A stretch of DNA of 16,007 nucleotides from an uncultured beta proteobacterium. GTDB lineage: Bacteria; Pseudomonadota; Gammaproteobacteria; Burkholderiales; Burkholderiaceae_B. Location of the stretch: positions 1 through 16,007 of the forward strand of contig CAIYCP010000008.1 of the NCBI GenBank assembly GCA_903924715.1. The letters are read 5' to 3'. The notes under the pieces were generated by a model. That model was not told the DNA's origin and did not search any database. It worked only from the letters and a program-made list of their open reading frames with translations. Position 1 is the stretch's first letter. Each line of letters opens with the position of its first letter. The position numbers were made by a program, and so were the translations under genes. Below are positions 7,066 to 14,496 of this stretch, in pieces.

Positions 7066-7758
7066 ATGTCTAAAAAAGCAGTTTGCCTGTTAAGTGGTGG
7101 TTTAGATTCAACCACAGTCGTGGCGATGGCTCAAGACGAAGGCTTTGAAGTCTACGCGCTGAGTTTTCGCTACGGTCAGCGACACTCCATCGAGCTTGAA
7201 CGGGCAAGTGCCTTCGCCAAGCAACGTGGTGTTGCCGGCCACGCCATTTTGGATATCGATCTGCGCAGCTTTGGTGGCTCGGCATTGACGGCCGACATCG
7301 CAGTGCCGAAAGGTCATTCGGTTGAGGATATCAGCGCCGGGATCCCAATCACTTATGTTCCAGCACGCAACACGATTTTTTTGAGCTTTGCGCTCGGTTG
7401 GGCAGAGGTCTTAGGTGCGCAAGATATTTTTGTCGGCGTGAATGCAATGGATTACAGCGGCTACCCCGATTGCCGCCCTGAATTCATTACCGCGTTTGAA
7501 CACTTGGGAAACCTGGCTACTAAAGCGGGCGTTGAAGGCCAGCAACGACTCAAAATTCGCGCGCCACTGATCAACATGACCAAAGCCGACATTATTCGAA
7601 AAGGTTTAGCGCTTGGCGTCGATTTTTCAGAAACAACCAGCTGTTATGACCCAGCCCCTAACGGGGCGCCCTGCAAACAATGTGACTCGTGCTTATTACG
7701 CGCCAAAGGGTTTGCAGAGATCGGGCTCAACGACCCGCTAGACGCTAAGTTCGCATAG
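7066..7758 (+). CDS. queC: 7-cyano-7-deazaguanine synthase (QueC)
   Basis: A 230-residue enzyme that converts 7-carboxy-7-deazaguanine to preQ0 using ATP and ammonia, in queuosine tRNA-modification biosynthesis. The PP-loop ATP-pyrophosphatase motif SGGLDS is at 10-15. YALSFRYGQRH (30-40) and the NTIFLSFAL segment are typical. The zinc site is complete, with Cys193, Cys203, Cys206 and Cys209 (TSCYDP then CKQCDSC). Length is normal for the family. The start lies seven bases after the mmsA stop with only a weak ribosome site, so it is probably read with mmsA by run-through or coupling. No queD, queE or queF is in the window. It ends 24 bases from the convergent dctM stop, and I see no hairpin-plus-T-run terminator in that gap. 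Confidence 0.96.
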   Translation: MSKKAVCLLSGGLDSTTVVAMAQDEGFEVYALSFRYGQRHSIELERASAFAKQRGVAGHAILDIDLRSFGGSALTADIAVPKGHSVEDISAGIPITYVPARNTIFLSFALGWAEVLGAQDIFVGVNAMDYSGYPDCRPEFITAFEHLGNLATKAGVEGQQRLKIRAPLINMTKADIIRKGLALGVDFSETTSCYDPAPNGAPCKQCDSCLLRAKGFAEIGLNDPLDAKFA

Positions 7759-7782
7759 CAGCGGGCCTAAACCACCGCGTCA

Positions 7783-9051
7783 CTATTGAAGCGCTAGCGC
7801 GAAACCTGGCACGTAGGTCACTAACATCAAAACGATGAGCATGACGCCCACAAACGGCAGCATCACGCGTGATACGTCTGTCAGCTTTAAGCCACTAATG
7901 GCCATACCGACAAACAGGCAATAGCCAATTGGTGGTGCTGCCATACCGATCGCCACGTTCGTGACGATGATCGCACCGAAGTGAATGGGGCTGATCGCAA
8001 AACTATTTGCAATCGCAATGAGTAGCGGCCCAAACACGACCATGATGGCGATTTCATCCATCACCGCAGCCACCACAAAAAACACCAGATTCAACACTAA
8101 CAGCATGATCCATTTTTCGTGAATGTTTGCCGCTAGCCAAGACGCGGCCTTAGGGGCAAGCTGTTCTTGCGCAACCAAAATCCCAAAGCCAGCCGAGAAC
8201 ACGATAATCGACATGACGATGGCCGTGACTTTAGTTGAACGCCACACGATGTCAGGCAATTCACGCCATTTCATACGCTTTTCAATAACCGTACCCACAA
8301 ACAGCGCGTACACACAACTCACGACGGCCGCTTCAGTTGGCGTAAAAACGCCCCCATAAATACCACCTAAAACAATGGCGGGCGCAAGAAGCGCCCAAAT
8401 ACCATCGCGCAGGGCCGCGCGTATCTCTGCCATTGTCGCGCGCGGCTGCGTGGGGATCTTGTGTTTTTTGGCATGCCACCAGCAAACCACCATCAACCCC
8501 GCCGCCATCAACAAGCCTGGCAGAATCCCAGCGCTAAACAACCGAGCGATCGACTGCTCGGCGATCACACCCCAAATAACAAACGCAATCGAGGGCGGTA
8601 TCAAGGGCGCCAAAATACCCGCGCTCACCGCAACCGCGGTCGCAAATGGTTTGCTATACCCGCGCTCGGCCATCGCCGGGATCATGATCGCGCCAATCGC
8701 CGCCGTGGTCGCCGGTGCCGAGCCAGAAATTGCAGCGAAAATCGCGGCGGCTAACACTGTGACTAAACCCAAGCCACCTGTTAAATGCCGCACAAACACA
8801 TCCGCAACTTTAATTAAGCGTTGCGACAACCCGCCCGCAGACATCAACTCGCCCGCCAACATAAAGAACGGGATCGCCAGTAACGAGAAGGACTGCGTGC
8901 CCGCAACAACCGTTTGTGGCAATAGCATCGGCTCGATGCCGTTCACTAATAAAGACAATGCCACGACGATGCCAATCGCAAACGCAAAAGGTACCCCTAA
9001 CAGCATCAAGGCGCCAAACCCTGCCGACAACAGCCAAGCGGTGCTACTCAT
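7783..9051 (-). CDS. dctM: TRAP transporter large permease subunit (DctM)
   Basis: A 422-residue, highly hydrophobic inner-membrane protein with about 11-12 membrane segments; it forms the ion-coupled translocation channel of a TRAP transporter. Diagnostic segments are SFSLLAIPFFMLAGELM (54-70) and SGSAPATTAAIG (109-120), both standard in DctM. The conserved AAPPIG segment lies near the C-terminal end. Its start overlaps the dctQ stop by eight bases (9044-9051), the usual translational coupling between Q and M subunits. It is the last gene of the operon and ends convergently with queC. The gene type is certain. The substrate cannot be read from this subunit. Confidence 0.95.
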   Translation of the reverse strand: MSSTAWLLSAGFGALMLLGVPFAFAIGIVVALSLLVNGIEPMLLPQTVVAGTQSFSLLAIPFFMLAGELMSAGGLSQRLIKVADVFVRHLTGGLGLVTVLAAAIFAAISGSAPATTAAIGAIMIPAMAERGYSKPFATAVAVSAGILAPLIPPSIAFVIWGVIAEQSIARLFSAGILPGLLMAAGLMVVCWWHAKKHKIPTQPRATMAEIRAALRDGIWALLAPAIVLGGIYGGVFTPTEAAVVSCVYALFVGTVIEKRMKWRELPDIVWRSTKVTAIVMSIIVFSAGFGILVAQEQLAPKAASWLAANIHEKWIMLLVLNLVFFVVAAVMDEIAIMVVFGPLLIAIANSFAISPIHFGAIIVTNVAIGMAAPPIGYCLFVGMAISGLKLTDVSRVMLPFVGVMLIVLMLVTYVPGFALALQ

Positions 9052-9514
9052 TTAAAGACTCCGCCCAAGGCAGCAAACGTTCAAAAGAAAACAAGGCAAT
9101 CAACACCCCAAAAGCAGGTGCAGCTGAATACAAAAACTCAATCGGAAAACCAATGGCGGCCGAAGTTGCACCACGCGTCTCAATGACGTAATTCCAGCCG
9201 GCATAGGCAATAAAGAGGCCTAAGGCACACATCATCAACGACACCAAAGCATCGACGATGCCGTGCAGCGACTTAGGCAATAAACCCACCAGCAAATCCA
9301 TGCGGGCGTGCGTCAGACGCCTGATACCGATGACGGTAGAAATCACGACCACCCAGGCAAACCCAAGCAAAGAAAGCTCTTCGCTCCAGGACAAGGCCTT
9401 ACCAAACACGTAACGCAAGAAGACTTGCGCGCTCAGTGTCAACAACATCAGCAGCACAATCGCAACTGCCGCCATCTTCAACACGCTTTCAAGTTTGTCA
9501 AACCAATGACGCAT
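9044..9514 (-). CDS. dctQ: TRAP transporter small permease subunit (DctQ)
   Basis: A 156-residue inner-membrane protein with four predicted membrane segments at roughly 13-35, 46-64, 86-107 and 125-145. It contains the family-typical QVFLRYVFG motif at the end of helix 1, followed by SWSEELSLLGFAWVV. It partners DctM and the binding protein. Its ATG is preceded by a GGAAA ribosome site. Upstream, a strong hairpin separates it from dctP, so it may be expressed less than the binding protein. Its stop overlaps the dctM start. Length and topology are normal. Confidence 0.93.
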   Translation of the reverse strand: MRHWFDKLESVLKMAAVAIVLLMLLTLSAQVFLRYVFGKALSWSEELSLLGFAWVVVISTVIGIRRLTHARMDLLVGLLPKSLHGIVDALVSLMMCALGLFIAYAGWNYVIETRGATSAAIGFPIEFLYSAAPAFGVLIALFSFERLLPWAESLNE

Positions 9515-9546
9515 ACAAATTTTCCAGTCTAAAAATATATCTGTAG

Positions 9547-9573
9547 AAAGGCGCCCTATCGGGCGCCTTTTTT
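9547..9573. terminator. Intercistronic hairpin between dctP and dctQ
   Basis: A perfect inverted repeat of ten base pairs, AAAGGCGCCC (9547-9556) and GGGCGCCTTT (9561-9570), with loop TATC. On the plus strand it is followed by six T. In the direction of the operon (minus strand) the stem is preceded by A-rich sequence and followed by TTTCT, a weaker U-tract. It probably acts as a partial terminator or an RNA-stabilising hairpin downstream of the dctP message. Full termination would silence dctQM unless they have their own promoter, so partial read-through is the simplest reading. Confidence 0.7.
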
Positions 9574-9580
9574 GAGAATA

Positions 9581-10579
9581 TTACTTCACTGCATCAAGCG
9601 CCTGATTAATCAACGCGTCGCCAACCGCAGCACGCGACTTGTCGTAAATGGATTGAACCGATTTGCGAAAAGGCGCGACATCTGCAACTTGATTAATGAT
9701 CATGCCCTTTTTCGCAAGGCCATCAATCAAGGCCTTCTCGTTAATCAAGGCTGCAGCGCGTTGCTCGGCTGTTGCCGTCTTACCTGCTTCGAGCACTGCC
9801 GTTTTTTGCTCAGCGGTCAACTTATCCATTGAACGTTTTGAAATCAACAGAGCAATCGCCGAGTATGTGTGATTCGTCATCGACAAAAACTTTGTCACTT
9901 CATACATTTTTGAACTGTCAATCACCGCAATCGGGATCTCAAGGCCATCAATCGTGCCTTGCTGAACAGCGGTAAACACTTCGCCCCAGGCCATCGGCAC
10001 CGCAGCACCACCTAACGAGGTGAACATGTCGATGTACATCGGATTTTGCATAACGCGGTATTTAACGCCGGTCACATCAGCGGGCACGCCAACGGGCTTT
10101 TTGTTATTGATCATCTGACGAAAGCCGCCTTCCATATATCCCAAGACAAGCATGTTTTTCTTGGCCAAGAGTGCCGACAAGTCGTTGCCAAGCTTGCCAT
10201 CTAGCGCCTTACGCGCTTGCGCTTCGCTAGAGTATAAAAAAGGCAAATCGTTGACCTGATAGGCAGGCTCGATTTGAGCGATCACCGCATTCGTCATAAT
10301 CGTCATGTCGACCGTACCAAAGCGCACCGCCTCCATCACTTGTTTCTCTTCACCGAGTTGACGGTTGGGATATAACTGCACCTCGATTGAGCCTTTCGAG
10401 TTTGCCTCAACAGCTTTCTTGAAGGCTGTGGCACCAACCGAATATGGGTCAGTTGGACTCTCTGGCGTGGTCCAACCCAGTTTCAAGATCGTCTTTTGGG
10501 CAAAGGCTTGTGTCGAAGCGCCCAACGCAAAGGTGGCGGCAACCAGGGCCGAAAGTGCAAATAAGTGACGACGTTTCAT
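9581..10579 (-). CDS. dctP: TRAP transporter periplasmic substrate-binding protein (DctP)
   Basis: A 332-residue periplasmic protein that captures a carboxylate substrate for the DctQM permease. It has a clear Sec signal peptide, MKRRH followed by a hydrophobic stretch and AFA|Q, with predicted cleavage after residue 27. Mature-protein landmarks are the PNRQLGEEKQVMEAVRFGTVDM region, the YRVMQNP segment with Arg175 (the likely conserved carboxylate-binding arginine of the family) and MAWGEVFTAVQQGTIDGLE. Many family members read DG-x-ENP next; here it is DGLEIP, a small change in a substrate-pocket region. A GGAG ribosome site lies five bases before the ATG. It follows the amidohydrolase gene by 21 bases. 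The linked hydrolase suggests an aromatic-derived or other dicarboxylic acid ligand, which is inference only. Confidence 0.95.
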   Translation of the reverse strand: MKRRHLFALSALVAATFALGASTQAFAQKTILKLGWTTPESPTDPYSVGATAFKKAVEANSKGSIEVQLYPNRQLGEEKQVMEAVRFGTVDMTIMTNAVIAQIEPAYQVNDLPFLYSSEAQARKALDGKLGNDLSALLAKKNMLVLGYMEGGFRQMINNKKPVGVPADVTGVKYRVMQNPMYIDMFTSLGGAAVPMAWGEVFTAVQQGTIDGLEIPIAVIDSSKMYEVTKFLSMTNHTYSAIALLISKRSMDKLTAEQKTAVLEAGKTATAEQRAAALINEKALIDGLAKKGMIINQVADVAPFRKSVQSIYDKSRAAVGDALINQALDAVK

Positions 10580-10600
10580 AAGGTCTCCAGGATGAAAGGA

Positions 10601-11479
10601 TTAGGCTTTTTGAACAAAGGGGGCAAAGTCATATAAGACTTCAGGATTTTTGACGAGAATTTGTTGGCGCAGGCTAGCGTCAGGCAACCACTTAAACACC
10701 GCATCAGCGATGTCACCATCATTGGGCATTGGCGCCGGTATATTTGGATGAGGCCAGTCGGTTCCCCATACTAGGCGGTCAGTTCGTGTGGCGAGCAAGG
10801 CCTCTACAAAGGGCTGGATCGCTGCCCACTTAACCGCGGGGTCAACCACCCGATACGCACCCGATAACTTCACCCACGCCACGCCTTCTTTGACGAGCGC
10901 ACACATATTCTTAAATCCCGCATCGTTCACATCGGGCCTTGCTGGATGTCCGAAGTGATCAAAGACAACGGGCACCCCTAGTTTTGCGGCCCAAGCCGGA
11001 ATCTCAGGCTGTGCAGCCACGTCGACTAAGAACTGAATATGCCAGCCAAATGGTTTCAAGCGCTTGGCAAGACTTTCAGCGTCACTTAATTGACCGCCAC
11101 CGGCAAACAAAATATTTAGACGCGTCCCCCGGGTACCGGCCTGATGTAGTTTTTCAATTTCTTTGTCAGACACATCCAGAGGCAAGACACCGACGGCACG
11201 TAGGCGGTCAGGATGCGCGCGCAGCGTGTCATACAGCGTGGCATGATCGTGACCATAGACCGACGGGTGAACGAGTACAGCACGATCCGCGCCAATCGCA
11301 TTGTTCATCGCTTCAAACGCAGCCCACGGAGCCAAGCTTGGCGTATACGAGCGATTTGCAGTGTAAGGATATTTGGCCGCATCTTCAAAAACATGAAAAT
11401 GACAATCCACGGTACCCGCGGGCAATTTTTGTTTAGGTGCAACCCTTGGATCAAAGGGCAAATAAGAATCAGTCTGCAT
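10601..11479 (-). CDS. Amidohydrolase family 2 protein, 2-pyrone-4,6-dicarboxylate lactonase-like
   Basis: A 292-residue TIM-barrel metal-dependent hydrolase of the COG3618/amidohydrolase 2 group. The metal-site motif DCHFH is near the N terminus (His27, His29). The VVFDHFGHP segment gives His175 and His178, and GTDWPHPN carries catalytic Asp241. This pattern, the length and the RLNILF segment with Arg120 resemble LigI, which hydrolyses 2-pyrone-4,6-dicarboxylate in protocatechuate and gallate breakdown. The family also includes other lactonases, so the exact substrate is open. No signal peptide, so it is cytosolic. It is the first gene of an operon with a TRAP importer, suggesting that it processes the imported acid. 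No strong ribosome site is visible before the ATG at 11479. Confidence 0.85.
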   Translation of the reverse strand: MQTDSYLPFDPRVAPKQKLPAGTVDCHFHVFEDAAKYPYTANRSYTPSLAPWAAFEAMNNAIGADRAVLVHPSVYGHDHATLYDTLRAHPDRLRAVGVLPLDVSDKEIEKLHQAGTRGTRLNILFAGGGQLSDAESLAKRLKPFGWHIQFLVDVAAQPEIPAWAAKLGVPVVFDHFGHPARPDVNDAGFKNMCALVKEGVAWVKLSGAYRVVDPAVKWAAIQPFVEALLATRTDRLVWGTDWPHPNIPAPMPNDGDIADAVFKWLPDASLRQQILVKNPEVLYDFAPFVQKA

Positions 11480-11647
11480 AGCGTTTGTTTTGTCTGGGAG
11501 CGGGCAGGGCTAACGATGAAACGAGCCCCATCTCTTGTTTTGGGACAATATCACAGTGATCCCTTGTGTTGCTAGGTATTCGTCAGGTGGCACCAGATTA
11601 GGCGTGCTTGCGCGACGCGCGCACGCTCAATGCCCTAGCGAAAACCC
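11480..11647. promoter_or_regulatory. Intergenic region upstream of the amidohydrolase-TRAP operon
   Basis: These 168 bases lie between the ugpC stop and the amidohydrolase start, both on the minus strand, so they should hold the operon promoter. A perfect 11-base palindrome, ATCACAGTGAT, lies at 11550-11560, about 70 bases before the start codon, and could be an operator. I could not find a convincing -35/-10 pair. Confidence 0.4.
11602..11626 (-). repeat. GC-rich inverted repeat downstream of ugpC
   Basis: GCGTGC (11602-11607) pairs with GCACGC (11621-11626). Inside it, GCGC (11610-11613) pairs with GCGC (11617-11620) around loop GAC, with two unpaired T on one side. It begins about 20 bases after the ugpC stop. 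No U-run follows on the minus strand, so it is not a canonical intrinsic terminator, but it could stabilise the 3' end of the ugp message. Confidence 0.5.
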
Positions 11648-12652
11648 TTAGGCGCGCAGCCCAGTGCGGGCATCAAACAGATGAAGACGATCTGCGCGCG
11701 GTTTCGCATAGATCATATCGCCGACCTGTGGTGCTTGCTGTTCTTCGTGAATACGCACGATCAGCGATTCGTCTTGCAGGCGGCAATACAACAAACGCTC
11801 AGCTCCCAAGAGCTCAATGCCCTCAACCGTTAACGCCCAGCCTTCGCGACCCACCTCAAGGTGTTCGGGCCTGATCCCCAAGATCGAATCAATACCCACC
11901 CCAGGTGCGTGTGTCAGCAAGTTCATCGGCGGCGAGCCAATAAAGCTGGCCACAAACGTACTTGCGGGCGTGTTGTAAACCTCTGCTGGCGTACCGAATT
12001 GTTCCATCACGCCGGCGTTCATGACCAGCATGCGCTGTGCCAAGGTCATCGCCTCGACTTGGTCGTGCGTGACAAACAAAGATGTGATCCCAAGTTCGCG
12101 GTGCAGCTTTTGAATTTCAAGTCGCGTCTGCGCGCGCAATTTTGCGTCAAGGTTAGAGAGCGGTTCATCAAACAAAAAAACTTGAGGCTGGCGCACGATC
12201 GCTCGGCCCATTGCGACACGCTGACGTTGCCCGCCCGACAGTGCACGTGGCTTACGATCTAGGTAGGGCATGAGCTCAAGAATGCCTGCCGCCTTTTCTA
12301 CACGCCCTCTGATCTCATCCTTTGGCACGCGCGCGATTTTGAGGCCGTACGCCATGTTGTCAAAAACAGTCATGTGCGGATAGAGCGCATAGTTTTGAAA
12401 CACCATCGCAATATCTCGCTCAGCAGGCTCAAGATCATTGACCACACGCGTACCGATTGAAATCGTGCCGGACGTAATTTCTTCAAGCCCCGCCACCATG
12501 CGCAGCAGCGTTGACTTACCACAGCCCGAAGGGCCAACGATCACGACAAACTCGCCGTCTGCGATCTCAGCCGAAACGTCATGAATTACCTGTACCGCAG
12601 CCTTGCCGGCGCCGTAGCGTTTCACAATATTTTTTAAAGAAATTACGGCCAT
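11648..12652 (-). CDS. ugpC: sn-glycerol-3-phosphate ABC transporter ATP-binding protein (UgpC)
   Basis: A 334-residue ATPase energising the Ugp importer, of the MalK/UgpC family. It shows Walker A GPSGCGKST (40-48), Q-loop Gln86, signature LSGGQRQR (138-145), Walker B VFLFDEP (158-164), D-loop SNLD and H-loop His196. The C-terminal ~100 residues form the MalK-type regulatory/TOBE region and include GIRPEHLEV. E. coli UgpC is about 356 residues, so this one is slightly short, mainly in the C-terminal region. It is the last gene of ugpBAEC, starting 24 bases after ugpE. MalK-family ATPases are similar across sugar importers, so the specific name rests on the operon. Confidence 0.93.
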   Translation of the reverse strand: MAVISLKNIVKRYGAGKAAVQVIHDVSAEIADGEFVVIVGPSGCGKSTLLRMVAGLEEITSGTISIGTRVVNDLEPAERDIAMVFQNYALYPHMTVFDNMAYGLKIARVPKDEIRGRVEKAAGILELMPYLDRKPRALSGGQRQRVAMGRAIVRQPQVFLFDEPLSNLDAKLRAQTRLEIQKLHRELGITSLFVTHDQVEAMTLAQRMLVMNAGVMEQFGTPAEVYNTPASTFVASFIGSPPMNLLTHAPGVGIDSILGIRPEHLEVGREGWALTVEGIELLGAERLLYCRLQDESLIVRIHEEQQAPQVGDMIYAKPRADRLHLFDARTGLRA

Positions 12653-12676
12653 TTCAGTATGTGCTCGAAGTCATGC

Positions 12677-13531
12677 TCATTTTTCGGAATCTACCAAACC
12701 CTTCACAAACCACTTTTGCATCAACACGACCACCAGCGCCGGTGGCAACATCGCCAACATCGCGGTAGCCATCACAACATTCCACTCTGTGTAGGCGTCG
12801 CCTGAGATCAAACGCCGAATCCCCATCACGACGGGGTACATATTCTCGTCAGTTGTCACCAGTAAGGGCCACAGGTATTGATTCCAGCCATAAATAAATT
12901 GGATCACAAATAATGCAGCAATACTGGTGCGCGACAAGGGCAGCAATACGTCCCAAAAAAATCGCATAGGACTCGCGCCATCCATCCGCGCAGCCTCAAC
13001 CAATTCATCCGGTACCGTCAAAAAAAATTGTCTGAACAAAAAGGTCGCCGTGGCCGACGCAATCAACGGAATGGTGAGGCCCGCGTACGAATTCAACATA
13101 CCCAGATTCGAAACCACTGCATAGGTTGGCCCAATCCGCACCTCGACGGGCAACATCAGCGTGATAAAAATCATCCAAAAAATGAGACCACGAAACGGGA
13201 ACCTAAAATACACAATCGCAAAAGCTGACAGCATTGAGATCGTGATTTTCCCGACGCTGATCAGCAACGCCGTCACTAAACTGACCCACATCATCGGCCA
13301 GGCCGCCGAAATACGTCCACCCGATTTAGTCTCTCCGCCGAATAGCGCGAGACGGTAGGTTTCAAACATATTGTCACCAGGCACCAATGACATCGGGATC
13401 GTCTGCGTGATTTGTGTAGTGGTTTGTGTTGATGCCACGATCGTGACATAGACCGGAAACGCCACGATCAGGACACCCAGAATCAGGACGAGATGCGACA
13501 AAACAGTGAGCCCAGGGCGTTTTTCAATCAT
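12677..13531 (-). CDS. ugpE: sn-glycerol-3-phosphate ABC transporter permease (UgpE)
   Basis: A 284-residue inner-membrane permease with six predicted membrane helices, the first at about 11-33. The EAA loop that docks the ATPase is EAARMDGASPMRFFWDVLLP (179-198), with the conserved Gly in place. The first periplasmic loop is long, as usual for UgpE-type subunits. Length is close to E. coli UgpE (281). It pairs with UgpA to form the translocation pore. It follows ugpA by 15 bases and precedes ugpC by 24 bases, consistent with a single transcript. The ribosome site is weak. Confidence 0.94.
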   Translation of the reverse strand: MIEKRPGLTVLSHLVLILGVLIVAFPVYVTIVASTQTTTQITQTIPMSLVPGDNMFETYRLALFGGETKSGGRISAAWPMMWVSLVTALLISVGKITISMLSAFAIVYFRFPFRGLIFWMIFITLMLPVEVRIGPTYAVVSNLGMLNSYAGLTIPLIASATATFLFRQFFLTVPDELVEAARMDGASPMRFFWDVLLPLSRTSIAALFVIQFIYGWNQYLWPLLVTTDENMYPVVMGIRRLISGDAYTEWNVVMATAMLAMLPPALVVVLMQKWFVKGLVDSEK

Positions 13532-13546
13532 GATTTTTTACACGGT

Positions 13547-14431
13547 TCACGCATACTGCACCTTGCGCTCGATAAAACGAAACTGCACAATGGTCAGGCA
13601 CACGACGATCACCATCAAAATCACAGACTGCGCGGCTGAGCTACCCATATCCATTGCTTTGAAACCATCGTAATAAACCTTGTAAACCAGAATTGACGTC
13701 GCTTTACCTGGCCCACCATGCGTGGTCGCGTCAATAATCGCAAACGTGTCAAAAAACGCATACACCACGTTGATGACAAGTAAGAAAAATGTGGTGGGCG
13801 ACAGCAAGGGAAAAACAATCGTACGAAACCGATACCAGGGCGAAGCGCCATCAATAGCTGCTGCTTCAAGCAACGACTTAGGAATCGACTGCAAACCCGC
13901 CAGAAAAAATAAAAAGTTATACGAGATCTGTTTCCAGACCGCCGCCACGACAATTAATGTCATCGCATCCCGACTATCCAGCAAATGATTCCAATTCATC
14001 CCAAGCCAACGCAGGAAAAAAGCAATCACACCCATTGGCGAAGCAAACATAAACACCCACAGCACCCCGGCGACGGCCGGTGCCACTGCATACGGCCATA
14101 TCAGCAAGGTTTTATAAACATTGGCAGCTCGCCAAACCCGATCGGCCATGACGGCCAATAAAAGAGCCAGTGTCAGGCCGCAGGCCGCCACGAGGATCGA
14201 AAACAACGCGGTTGTTTGAAACGACTCAAGATACAAAGGATCGTTAAATAATCGAGAAAAATTCTGCCCGCCAACAAATTCGCGCGACATACCAAAGGCA
14301 TCTTCTTCAAGCACGCTCTGATAAAGCGCTTGACCCGCTGGCCAAAAGAAAAAAATCAAAACGATCGCAAGTTGCGGGGCGACCAGCACCCAAGGCAACC
14401 AACGTGACTTGAAACGAACTTTTTTTTCCAT
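13547..14431 (-). CDS. ugpA: sn-glycerol-3-phosphate ABC transporter permease (UgpA)
   Basis: A 294-residue inner-membrane permease with six predicted helices, the first at about 12-32 after a basic MEKKVRFKSR start. The EAA loop EAAAIDGASPWYRFRTIVFP is at 189-208. The MalF-type subunit ending and length match E. coli UgpA (295). An upstream TTG at 14488 would add 19 residues that do not resemble the family, so I prefer the ATG at 14431. Its AAGG is unusually close to the ATG (two bases), so translation may depend on coupling. It lies between ugpB and ugpE, with a 65-base gap after ugpB that contains a small hairpin. Confidence 0.92.
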   Translation of the reverse strand: MEKKVRFKSRWLPWVLVAPQLAIVLIFFFWPAGQALYQSVLEEDAFGMSREFVGGQNFSRLFNDPLYLESFQTTALFSILVAACGLTLALLLAVMADRVWRAANVYKTLLIWPYAVAPAVAGVLWVFMFASPMGVIAFFLRWLGMNWNHLLDSRDAMTLIVVAAVWKQISYNFLFFLAGLQSIPKSLLEAAAIDGASPWYRFRTIVFPLLSPTTFFLLVINVVYAFFDTFAIIDATTHGGPGKATSILVYKVYYDGFKAMDMGSSAAQSVILMVIVVCLTIVQFRFIERKVQYA

Positions 14432-14460
14432 GACCTTAAAAAATAAAATCGCGATGAGGA

Positions 14461-14485
14461 TGCTGCGCACCTCACCGCGACAGCA
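14461..14485 (-). repeat. Small hairpin between ugpB and ugpA
   Basis: TGCTGCGC (14461-14468) can pair with GCG-A-CAGCA (14477-14485) with one bulged A and an eight-base loop. It sits about 30 bases upstream of the ugpA ATG, in the only sizeable gap of the operon. Such a hairpin could raise ugpB message over the downstream genes. Pairing is modest and no U-run follows directly. Confidence 0.35.
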
Positions 14486-14496
14486 CAACTGTTAAT

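Noticed and set aside
7759..7782. Bidirectional terminator between convergent queC and dctM
   Set aside because: Only 24 bases, with no stem followed by a T-run. The palindrome GCGCTAGCGC at 7791-7800 lies within dctM and has no T-run.
11602..11626. Intrinsic terminator after ugpC
   Set aside because: The hairpin is GC-rich, but no U-run follows in the direction of transcription, so I list it only as an inverted repeat.
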